From NCBI GenBank assembly GCA_934045905.1, contig OW203764.1, positions 30,607,629 to 30,671,628 of the forward strand: DNA of 64,000 nt. The letters are read 5' to 3'. Position 1 is the first letter of the stretch. Every line of letters starts with the position of its first letter. The translations under genes were made by a program, and so were the position numbers. The notes under the pieces are model-generated. The model was not told where the DNA came from. It searched no databases and saw nothing but the letters and a program-made list of their open reading frames with translations. This document shows positions 1-12,000 of the stretch, piece after piece. The stretch is from Leuctra nigra (lineage: Eukaryota > Arthropoda > Insecta > Plecoptera > Leuctridae).

Positions 1-3000
1 CGAGGGGGGATAACTGCTGGGTCTCGGGGGTTGATGTAATGTCGTCTTCACGCCAGATTGCATGTCTTCAAGAAAGCGAAGCACCTTTTCTCGCGCTGTT
101 CTGACGTAATCATCCAATTCCTGGAAGTAAAAGGGTATATTATATTTACATCATTGACGTTTGCTTTCTTTACTGTCAGTGTCCCCAACATTTCTTTATG
201 GTCTTGACACACATGTGTTTTAATCATAAGGGGTCACACTGGTCACAAGCAACACTCTTTATTGCAACAAAAGGACGTACTTAACTCATTAATTCATAAA
301 GACTTGTTTCAAACTGTACGGACAGTTTGTTGTTGGAAAAATGCTTCAAACAAACTGGTGATCAGCATAAAATATATGTAATAATTGCCTTCTGCCATTT
401 ACAATGAAAATATTTCTTATTTCACTCTGACTAAACACTATCAGAGATTCAAAACATGCAAAATGGATCATCCATTTCTCTCGTAGTCAACTCTAACCAG
501 TACAAATTATGCATTTGTGGGTCTGCCATTCATCATTTATAACTTCATAAGATTGTTGCAGTAGACTTCCCATGCTACATATTCAGGAAGTTACAACAAT
601 CATTCCTCAACAATCATACATACCTAGGTATAGGTATATTCATTTTTAAATAATCTACAGACTCCACATAGAAAATTCTTATTGTATTATGTAACACACA
701 AGTTACAAAGTTACATAATAGAACATTGACATAATAGTAGTACTATATGACAGTATGTTATGTGCAGCAGTAAACAAGGTCATACAAAAATAGAAAACAT
801 GAACTTGAATCATGCAAGTTGACCTTGTGTAAAGTAAACATCTGCCATTGGAAAGTAGGAACTGAGCTATGAGATGCTATTATTAGCCAATGAAAGGTGA
901 ACAACACATGAATAACAAAACAAGTGACTTACAAGGCTCTGCAGACTCTGGAAAGCCTCTTGGAGGTGGGGCTGGCGTGGGTGGCGCGAGAACGTGGACT
1001 GATCGGTGGCGTACGCGCTGGGGATTCTTTGCACCACCGGAGTGTGACGCCACTGCAGGTTGGTCGCACCAATGACGGCGCCTGACTTGAGGATATCCTC
1101 GAAACCAAATTCCTGAGGATAATATACTCTTAATTACCTTCATTTAAAATGTGCTGGGTCTCATAGTGGGAAAGGTCTGACACTCGGAACGTTCCCAGCG
1201 GCCGTCGGTCCAAGTGCGTGTGTCAAATTTCAGACCGTTCCGAGCGTAAGTAACTGAGCTGATGAGTGTTTTCACATACATATCTAAACCATAAGACAAG
1301 AGAAGGAGAATAGGATCTACATAAATAGGCTCCATTTCTTCGTCATTAATACATTTTAACAGCATTAAGTTGTCAAAAGTCCACTTTGAAGTCTGGTAAA
1401 CCAAAATAGTCTAGAATTCTGAATTTTTAGCATAAAAGAAGACCTTTGACAACGTAACAGCTATGTCATAAAAGTAAACCAAGGAAAGGAATTGATACTT
1501 TTTATTTAGATTATATATTACCCTCTCATGGTAATAGACTAGTAATAGTATTACTTGCTAAGATAAAATGTATATTTCATAGGTATATTTGGTTCTTACC
1601 TAAGTTAATAATTAAAAGTAGGTACATATGAATAAAGCAGAAAAAGGAAAAATCCAATGAATATCTTTAGGTAGGTACAATCATTCAAACCGTCATTAAT
1701 TAAACTGACTGGATCTCACTATTCTCGATGTTCATTCTCCAACTGACTCTTGTAATAACTTGTACTTGCCTTGATTCCTCCCCAAAAGGCGACGCCTAAT
1801 ATTGCCGAGTGTTGGTCTGCAAGATAGATGGTCTCGAAGTTGTTAATGCCGGGACCAATGTGCACCACGAGGCCAACAACATCGAGCTCTCCGAACAGCG
1901 GCTTGAAATCACCAGCCGATGGGAGCGACAAACTCGTCACCGTTCGAAGCAATGAATCCGTTTCAGGCTACAGGGAAAACGTTCAATGTTAGAGGACACA
2001 CAAATGGTATGAAAGTCAATGAAATTGAATCTGTTAATCCCAAAGATTGAGCCAAAGTTGGCTGAGTAGTGAGCGAGGCCTTGAAGAGTTTTTCAATCGA
2101 TTTTTATCAATTTTTTTTAACAATGTAATTGCTAAATATGGCTTCGTACGAGTATTCAGAACAGTTCAATGCAAATAATTTCATAGCTTAGAATTGGTTA
2201 TTAGTAGAGACACCTGAAAATGGTTTTATACAATCCAAAATTTCGTTTTAAGATAATGAAATTTCGCGTTTTATGGTGTTATGAAAATTTCTTGTAAAAA
2301 TTGCCAAAACTTCAAGTTTTAAAAATATTCAAAATTTCAAATCATTATTACCTCTGGCATTTTCTGCCTATATATGCATTTCCTGCAATTAAGATTTATT
2401 TCACACTTTTTTCAATAATCTTACAAATTCCAGCTTTACAATTGGCAATTTGCACACAATTGTAATTTAATATTTCCTACATTAAAGTAAATTAAATATT
2501 TTTTAAATATTTGGCAGGAAAATATGCAACTTTGACATTATTTTTAAGGTTGGTATGATTTCTTTAAGCCAGACAAGCTGTTAGCTGTCACTGTCATTGA
2601 CTCTAAGTTGAAATATATTTTATTTTCGTGTTAAAAATGATTTTTTGTCTTCAAAATTGATGAAAATTAGCATAAATGTGGCAAAATCATTAATTTTCGG
2701 TGTTATGTCGCGTAAAGATGTTGATTTCGGTTTTATGGCCTAAAACATCACAATTTCGCGTTTTGTCGCGATCAGATTATGACAGGTTATGATGTGATTC
2801 ATGGAGAAAATTTGTTCAAAATATGATAGCTCAACATTCTGAAAATTTCGCGCATTTTGCCCGCGTGAAAAACAGATGTCCCTAGTCATTAGTTTTATTT
2901 GGTCCTACAGACGTTTAGTGCCATATTTTTACTAATTTTCGGGCAAAACATAAAATATTGAAATAAGGATTCATTTCACACAGTCTAATATCTGATAAGT

Positions 3001-6000
3001 ATTAAGCAACTTACATGTGGCGGAGACAGTATCTGGTAGCGTGTCTGTCGTCCCGCCGTCAGCTGAAGCGTTCCTCCGCGCGCGCCGCTCGCCGCCATGT
3101 TGAACACTGCCACCGTGCTGCCCTCGCGCATCACCGCGCCCAGATCCTCGGGCGCGCGCCACACGGACAGGACGGCAGAAGGGCCGGAGGGACACTTTGG
3201 GTCCACGCACCGGATCTGAGATGCAAACAAGATCATTCAGTCATCTCATGCGTTTACACTCAGCAGACATAAAATATGTGAAGTGAATGTCATAATTTTA
3301 GATCATATTTTAAAAGTTTTCATTTATGTCTTCACTCATGTCACTCTTACGAATTAATCATCAAAAGGCTCAGTCAGGAAAGACAGCTGTTGGAATTGAT
3401 CCCAGTACCTCCGGACTATCTATGTAAGCGGTCGCCAACCTTTTGGACCTCGCAGACCACTAAGGCGCGTAAAATACGTATGACGGGAAATACGATTGCT
3501 TAGGGTGACAATGGGGGGAAGGGCCCGCCTGCAGTAAGTGGGTTCAGGGCGCTTAGCCCCGGAAAATATTTGTTTTCAGAATTCATTTGGTGAATTCATT
3601 TCGAGAAAATAAAAAACAATGAAAATTTTGAAAGGCTAGCATTGAAATTTAAACGTAAACTTCCAAATCTCTCTGTGGACCACCAAAATTTCCTCGCGGA
3701 CCACCAGTTGACGACCGCTGATCTAGGTATCGTGACTACCATGACTTACTATTGTCTACCAACAGTAAAATATACGTTTACCGATATTTTCATTAACTCA
3801 AATTGCTAAAAGTAATGAAGTGTAGCTATAGAACAAAATCACTCCGCAGAACTTTTTACTTCTTAGTTCTTACAAGAGTAAATTGCACACACACTGACCT
3901 TGAGAAGAGAGGAGACCTTCCGCTTGCCACCCTGCTCCCCTAACTCCTGCTGCATCCTGCTCTCCAGCTCCCTCCTCCTGGCCTCCTCCCTCTGCTGGCG
4001 ATATTGCATCACCTCCTCCAGCTGGTCAGCACTCAGCAGCGCCTGCAGAAGTGCAACAAGTGGTTAATTCATCTGACTGACCAGCGACCATACCTCACTC
4101 GATGCTCGACAGTCGACAAGGACACAAGAACATTGTTAAGACACTGATTGTTATCACACTGGGTTGCAACCCGTGGCTGGGTGCCTATTCTCGAATCGAA
4201 TCCGCATGCGAAAATGTTCGACTACGCAAAATCAAGTAAAATCTTTTGTTTTATCAATGATTAAGTATCTGAATCCATTGTGCAGTGGCTCATTTCCGCA
4301 TGGCGAACATTTTCAACAAACTCGAGAATAGGCACCCGGGAACCTGCATATGGACCACATTATCAATTTTATCAATCATCATCAACTAATCACAATTCAC
4401 AATCATTATCAATTTATCACATATCAATCGTGATCGCAGAACGATCACGTGGTCAGATGCGGATTCCATCCACGGGTTGCAACCCAGTGTGATACCCCAT
4501 ATACGATTATATTTGGCTTTATGCAAGTGAAACCTAGATTTTAAATTAGGGTTTGTTATCACATTGAAAAATATAAACAATTCTATATACAGGGGAAGGG
4601 TGGAAGGAGCAGAACGGGAAGAGAATGAAGATGAAGAAATGTCAGGCCCCACAGGGCAGTCCATGTAAATACTGGGGCTAAAAGCATAGGAGGAGAGAAG
4701 AAGCACAATTTTTATTAAATTATTCAACATCTATAAAAAAACTACCAATACACAAAATGTAACGTAAACTATTAAAAAAATCAAATACCTACAAAGTCGA
4801 ATTGGTAATTAATTGGTATCAAAAACAAAACAAGGTATACCTTCTCTAATAATTCAAATTTTCAATTTTCACTAACTTGGATATTACAATGACACAGTGT
4901 CAGTACTTTGGGTTCAGATTTCCACTGTGAAAATATGTCAGTCAGCTTTGTGGCCAGCAACTTTCGGCATACAATTGTAACAAAATAATGATCCAGTTGG
5001 AAATTCTGTTGATAACTTTTTAAGTGATGAGTCAAGCAGCAAGCTGCCAGAATGTCCTAAGTTACCTGCAAGCTGCCAGAATGTCGTAAGTTACCTGCAA
5101 GCTGCCAGAATGTCGTAAGTTACCTACAATCTGCCAGAATGTCGTAAGTTACCTGCAAGCTGCCAGAATGTCTAAAGTTACCTGCAAGCTGCCAGAATGT
5201 CGTAAGTTACTTGCAAGCTGCCAGAGTGTCGTAAGTTACCTGCAAGCTGCCAGAATGTCGTAAGTTACCTGCAAGCTGCCAGAGTGTCGTAAGTTACCTG
5301 CAAGCTGCCAGAATGTCGTAAGTTACCTGCAAGCTGCCAGAATGTCGTAAGTTACCTGCAAGCTGCCGGGCTCCGCCGACTTCTCCAGCATCCGACACAG
5401 CTGCGACCCGCTCGTGACGTCCTCCAGCCTCTGATTGGTCGGCAGCTGGAGGCCGCAGCTGGACTCGTGCTCGGTGTCGAGTTCCGCTCCGATCCTGGCG
5501 TAGAGCGCCTCCAGCTGCTCCTGGCGCCGGCGCTCATGCTGCGCCGCGGCACAGTTCTCAGCCGCGCCGGACCGAGTCACTGCAACAACAGAACAGTGCT
5601 CAACAGGTTGACCAATAGGTTGACCATGGTCACTAATTCCTACGACCAACACGCATAGAACATTTAAATCTCACGGCACTCCACCCAATGGAAAAGAAAT
5701 TTCAATAAACAAAATTACAATTTATCTCTTATTAAAAGGCTTAAAAGCATCTGGAATGGTGCATAAAAATAAGTGTGCAGCTTCTTGGTTGCAAATGTAA
5801 GATTAATGCAAAATAAAATAAATTGGCCAATACCTACATATTAAAAAATTTCAACAATTTTCATTTCTTACCAATTTTAGTTAAAATTGATAAAAAATGC
5901 AAATCATTTAAAATTATATTGTCTGTAAAATGAATTGGTTTTAACTTTTAATTGATTAGGTATTGTTCATAATTCATCCATTGCCATTAGCCTGGTTTTC

Positions 6001-9000
6001 TACAGTTGATAAATTATTCCCCCTGTCATGGATATAAAAGTAAAAAAGTAAAGCCATGTGTGGGGTTGAACCCACGTGTTGATGCGGACATTTGAACTAA
6101 AGTCAAATGCCTTAACCACTCGGCTAATTCACTATTGGAATCAGCAATCTCAATGGGCCTATCAACAGAGCTGATGACACTCTGCCATCAGTAACTGCAC
6201 CAGATTACAGGATCATAGAGCTTGAACTGGACAATAAAATAGTCTAACTCCTAATGTTTATTTGGAACTAGTACTCGCTGACAACCACAACATTTCAGCT
6301 GCTCACCTCTCTTCCCATCGGCAAGCACCTCGACGTAAACCACAGGATAGACGCGAGCCACGTAGACGTCGACTCGCCCCGCCGTGCCCCCAGATGGCAG
6401 TAGCGAGCCGAGACGGAGCTGCATCGGCCCGGGATTGGCCTGGTAGCCGAGGTGCGTGTCCCATCGCGCTCGTCGCGTCGCGTTCGCGTTCAGCTTCAGC
6501 CGTACGTCGCTGGAAGCCTGAAGAAAACCAACGCATTACGAACTAGGTTGCATCGCTTGGAATTACACACAATCAATCTCTTAAATCTTGGATCTTATCA
6601 TGATCCAAAATAAGTAGCTCCCAGCGAGCCAAATTTAACGAAATTGGTTTCGACAGATAAAATGGAACATAATCTACATAAATATGCTCCATTTCTTAGG
6701 GCTTGCATGTATGCATTTGTTTATGATTTATACCAAAAGCTGTGAAACAATCAGGTAGGTACCTACACCCAATTGCAATTAGTAGTTGAGACTTTTTGAT
6801 TTGAAAAAGTATTATCCAAGAAAACCACCCCTAAAGCTGACCAAGAGCACCCTTCACTCTATTTATGAACATACTGCAAATTATTACTATTATGAATAAT
6901 AATCAATTTAATTCAGCAATTACCAACATATTACCTAACCTACTTACTTGACACTACTATGCAGTATAAGAGGTGAGAGGACCAAGCTCTGAGCGCCTCG
7001 AGTATTTGTCAAGGTTGGACCTGTGCCAACTGGCCGGTCAGTTAGTTAGCAACAAGCAGCGCACCTACGGAGAACGCGGTACTAGACACTTGTCCGACAG
7101 TACGCAGATTTTCGCTAGTTGGCTGCTAGGGTGCTCTGCTTTCTGGTGACTGGAAATCTGTCCGGTTGCCCTGATAGATACTCAACCAAACTTAGCGTGG
7201 GCATTATAGGTTCGTCATCTCACCTCTTATACAACATCGTGCTTTGACCCATGCACCCAGGTGCCTAGTAGCCATGAGCACAATACAGTGAGCTCATAGT
7301 ATTATTATTATTTTCATTTTATTTTGTGTTCTTGCCTCAAGAGGGTAGCTGGCATCCTTGTGATTGACAACCTCGGCGCCATGAGTGATCAGCTTGGTCC
7401 CGACGTCGATGACCGACTTGCCAACCAGGCGGGAGAGGTCACCGTCGAGACTGGCCACGATGCTGTACCAACCTAGTGAAAACAAACACTCTTCACTGCA
7501 TGTGTAAACATGGCAGATGACACAGTGCAGTGGACAGATAGCTAGCTCTGTTGTGTTTGTTTAGGACTGAATTTGATGTCAGTCAATGTTATTGCAGCGA
7601 GAGTGTGTCCCTCATGTTATAGGTACCAATCAATATTGTTTTCAATTTTGACATGGTCCACCACACAGGGGCAGTATGGGATGAAAAGAACCGGGATGTG
7701 ATGAGGCAAAGGGCCCGGAAAAACATGTGACAGGGCCCGAAAAACAAAGAAGAGATAGAAAAAAAATTTGTAAAATGACTAAATATTCTGGTTAAATATG
7801 AAAAACAACAGTAAAATGTATTTAGGGGCACCCCGGGCCAGACCGCCACTGCCACCACATTTGGTACAAATACTTACTAGAGTACTAAACTATAGTACTA
7901 CAAATGAAATTTTCTATGCTTAATCTGATGCCCAATCGGGTGTCCTTGATGGAGACTAAGAGAGGAATACGCATAATTTTAAATCTCAACAGTCCCATGC
8001 AACAATATTCTGTTTGTAGTAACTGCTTTGTTTAGTTCTAGGTAAAACGAATGTAATATCCTAGAAGCAAGATCAAGCACTCTTTGCTAAGCTATCTTCC
8101 AATTTAATAATAATAATATAATGTAATTTATTGGCACTTCAAAATAGATACACAATTGGTCTGTATTCAACAATTGAATCGTTGATCTTCCATACATACA
8201 TTTCTCTTCACTCCTTTGTTTTTATCAATTCCAGCAAGAGTTTCACTACGAAGTACGAACCATCTGAGAGTTCCAGCTCGAAGGCGAGGGCCTGAGTCTT
8301 GATGATTCGAGCCACGACCAAGACGAGCCGCCGTCCGGCCGAGTCGTCCTTCTCGAAGATGCGCCTCAGGGCTGGGCACTCGGACCGATCTATTTCCCGG
8401 TCGTAGCGGTACTTCAGTTGCAGCAGAACATTGTTCGCAGTCAGGCATCTGCAAGACCCAAGCGTTTATGTCAGGGTATTCTTTTATAAGATTAAGTAAG
8501 TAACTGCAGAGATTTTATAATTTCACACAGAATTAATCTATTTTATCAAGTAGATATTGGGCATGTCAGTAGAACTTTGTTAGCATGATTTTGAAGAAAA
8601 ACACCGTACGCAAAAACAGTAATAAAAATATTAATTTTTTAATTTTAAGGTGTTTAGTTAGACTTGTATGGAAATCTTCGAAGAATTGATCCTAACTGAA
8701 TACCGAAAAGGGAATAAGAAGGAGTCAGAGAGCGGGACAGCAGAAGGAGTAGACCAAGAGCTAAGTGGGAGGATCAGGAGGAATGAGTGGAGAGCAGCGT
8801 CAAGAAGAAGATTGTCAGTGGACGGAGAGAGGTGGAGAGACATGGTGGAAAGATATCAGCTGGGGAAGAGATATAAGAGGAAGTGGTCATGTGTAGGGTC
8901 TGGACATCTAACACCAAAGCAAAAGCCTAAGATGAAGGTGGAACTCCACCCCCGACGAAACATTGGGTTGGGAACGGGCGACAGATGTTCATATTATTAA

Positions 9001-12000
9001 AGGTGTTTGCATAGAATTTTCTGCAACTAGGCTAATAGCGACGGATGTATGACGATTATTATGACAGGGAGATGATGATGAATAACAGGTAGGTTGGAAA
9101 GCGGGTAGGAGGTGGTTGTGGACTTTTGCAGGAAACCTTCTCAGCATTTTCCTCTCGACTGAGAAAAACCCCAAGAAAAATAAGTCATGTAAGACCGAAT
9201 CAAGCCTGAAGTGAAATCCTGAGCGATATTGCTTAAACCAACAAGCTGGATTGCTCTGTCAAGGGATCTTTACCTCGCTGCGAAACACTGCGGGAAGCTC
9301 CTCTCTGTGGCCGCCAGCTTGGTGACCACCCAGCGGAAGTGATTGCGCACCCAGCGGGCTGGAACGAGCACGGGGTCCACGCCAGGACTGGCGAGGAACG
9401 CGGCTTCCACGCGATCCACGCCGGCATGGCCGTCGGGCTCCAGAATCAAAACAGCGGCGTCGCTCATGGACAGACCGTCAGTGTTGTAGCGACACAAGTT
9501 GGGTCTGCGGACACACAAATCCCGCTCACACACAGAACTGTTTCAAGGAATGTATCATTATGCTGGGGCTCTTTTAGAGAGCTTTTATTCTTTAACCAAC
9601 GACAAGTCCGTCGCATGCAGATTTGTCGTTTGGTGCGCTACATAAACTTCATCAAGGATATGCGACGATATGTACACACTCTATTGAACAGTCCTAACAA
9701 AGGCAATTACATTTAATTTGTAAAAAAAACACAATGCTCTGTGCGGACCGGCTTTAGAAATAGAAACATCTCAAGGTAGTAATACCAGATAACACAATAC
9801 CTATTTGATCTCCTAGTTTGTGCATAAGATAATCTTCCTTGTCACCATGTAGGTAGATTGCTTCTTAGATTTGATAATATCAGCAATAGGGCCTTTTTTA
9901 AGGTCATTATTTACAGCATTATACAAAACGTTGTTAATGTTTAGACATCTCGGCAGGCAACAGCTTTCATTTTGTCTCTGTACACAATGATGAACCAGGA
10001 AGATTGGATGTGGAATGTGGGAATTACATTTGAATGCAAGAATACTGACAAAAAATGGGTCACTTGCCACAAGTACACCTAAGTACTAACCCGTAATGAT
10101 CCCTTGCATAGAACTTGAAATCCGCAGCATTAGCAGCATTGACGTTGATCACCGCCTCCCGTAGGCCGAACTTCTTGAGCTGCGCACGCGAATACGCGCC
10201 GGGTCGCGAGCCGTGGCTCACACATCGCCAGCTCATCGTCCGTTCCTGATGCTTGCGTGACAGCAGGCTGCCCACGCTCTGCTGGCACAAACTTCTGTAA
10301 CAAACATCCGAGTCAAGTCACAACGCTCTACAAGCTAACACCTAACCCCAGATCAGAACTGACCTATCTTTGGTAGTTATACTGAGTAGCTGACGTTCGA
10401 AAGCCTCTACTCGTAGTCTGCCAACTTCGTCAACACTCAGCTCTGCTCGCATTGCCGCTTCCATAGGTTTCAAGACTTCTGAACTTGGCCGCTTGGCAAA
10501 TGGAGTACCTGTAGATATTAAGACATTTGTTTTATATTCATATTAAATTAAGAGAGATAATACAGTATTTATATGAGCGACTTCTGATTCTTACCGAATT
10601 CGAAGTCTGCAAGTCTTTTCTTGTTAATGATGTTCACCGTTGGAAGTGTATTCACATCTCGCTGCTTGTAGGGGATCTTAAACACGGGAGCATTCTCCTT
10701 AGACTCCACCGTATGCTCTTTCTTCGCAACCGATTTCTTTTTCTTCATATTGTAAAACTTGTCATGGCAGCCGAGGATTGGACTCTTCCGTTCTTGTGGA
10801 CCATCCAGCATGGGCTGACAGAAGTCTTGTCGATCTTGCATCTGCGATGGCGACGAGGTGTAGATGTGGAGCCACTCGGGAATGCCGGAAACCTCCGCAG
10901 CGAGCATTATTTCCGTCACTTCCAGCACTTCTGTGATCGCCATCGCATCCTGAGTGCATGGCGAGAACATCGTGTCTAGCTCCTGCTCTCGGACTGATTT
11001 GCCCTTTGGTGACGGAGTTTGCTTCAAAGCATTCGGCGTTTGAGACTCGTGAAATATGCTCCGTGCTTCGTTTAATGCAGATTCGGAAACAGCATCAGGT
11101 TTTCGACCACTGGCTGACATGAAAGAGATCTTAGGCTTTTTTATTGATTCGGTTTTATTGCTCAATAAGTCAGATGTGAAACTCGGTTTGTGCAAATTGG
11201 AACATTCTTCACCTTCACTGAATAAAGTCCTTACTCTCTTCAATGAATTTTCGGAGACACTAAACTTTTTACTGCTGGCTCGTTGCAATGGTATGTTAGA
11301 TTTTGGAGTATCATAGTTTGCTCCTGTTATCAATGGGTCTTCAACAAAATGTAGCAATTGTTTTGCATTGTTCAGGGACTTTTCCGAGACACTACACTTC
11401 TTTCCGCTAGCTGATGCAAATCCTTGTAATGGTATGTTAGCTTTTGGAGTATCTAAATCCACTTTGGACAATGGAGAATCTTCTGCAAATCGTAATAACT
11501 GTTTTGCGTTGTTCAGGGACTTTTCTGAGACACTACACTTCTTTCCGCTAGCCGATGCAAATCCGTGTAATGGTATGTTAGCTTTTGGAGTATCAAAGTC
11601 TAGTTTGGACAATGGAGAATCTTCTGCAAATCGTATTAACTGTTTTGCGTTGTTCAGGGACTTTTCCGAGACACTACACTTCTTTCCGCTAGCTGATGCA
11701 AATCCGTGTAATGGTATGTTACCTTTTGGAGTATCTAAATCCACTTTGGAAGGTGGAGAATCTTCTGCAAATCGTAATAACTGTTTTGCGTTGTTCAGGG
11801 ACTTTTCCGAGACACTACACTTCTTTCCGCTAGCTGATGCAAATCCTTGTAATGGTATGTTAGCTTTTGGAGTATCTAAATCCACTTTGGACGGTGGAGA
11901 ATCTTCTGCAAATCGTAATAACTGTTTTGCGTTGTTCAGGGACTTTTCCGAGACACTACACTTCTTTCCGCTAGCTGATGCAAATCCTTGTAATGGTATG

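Larger units (their letters stand above)
1..3215 (-). other. BRCA2: BRCA2 OB2 end and OB3 fold (four exons)
   Basis: Exon 3215-3015 (SAVLSVWRAPEDLGAVMREG) resumes OB2 after the tower. Exon 1967-1770 (GELDVVGLVVHIGPG, IYLADQHSAILGVAFW) and exon 1112-933 (GAVIGATNLQWRHTP) are OB3. Exon 120-1 (LDDYVRTAREKVLRFLEDM) continues past the edge. The intron after 1770 starts with GCAAGT, a second GC donor. The C-terminal RAD51-filament-binding and nuclear localisation part lies outside the window. Confidence 0.9.
3899..5579 (-). other. BRCA2: BRCA2 tower domain (two exons)
   Basis: Exons 5579-5356 and 4042-3899 encode the two long helices of the tower inserted in OB2. They are rich in Glu, Arg, Gln and Leu: HERRRQEQLEALYARIG, then SADQLEEVMQYRQQREEARR. 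These match the human AQQKRLEALFTKIQEEF and FSEEQLRALNNHRQML segments in position. The first exon ends at TTGCAG, and that junction is copied eleven times in the adjoining intron (see the minisatellite). Confidence 0.92.

Noticed and set aside
5039..5357. CRISPR-like array
   Set aside because: Direct tandem units without spacers, in a eukaryotic intron; it is a minisatellite.
10527..10979. 150-codon plus-strand frame
   Set aside because: Antisense to the 3' part of the large BRCA2 exon, with no homology of its own.
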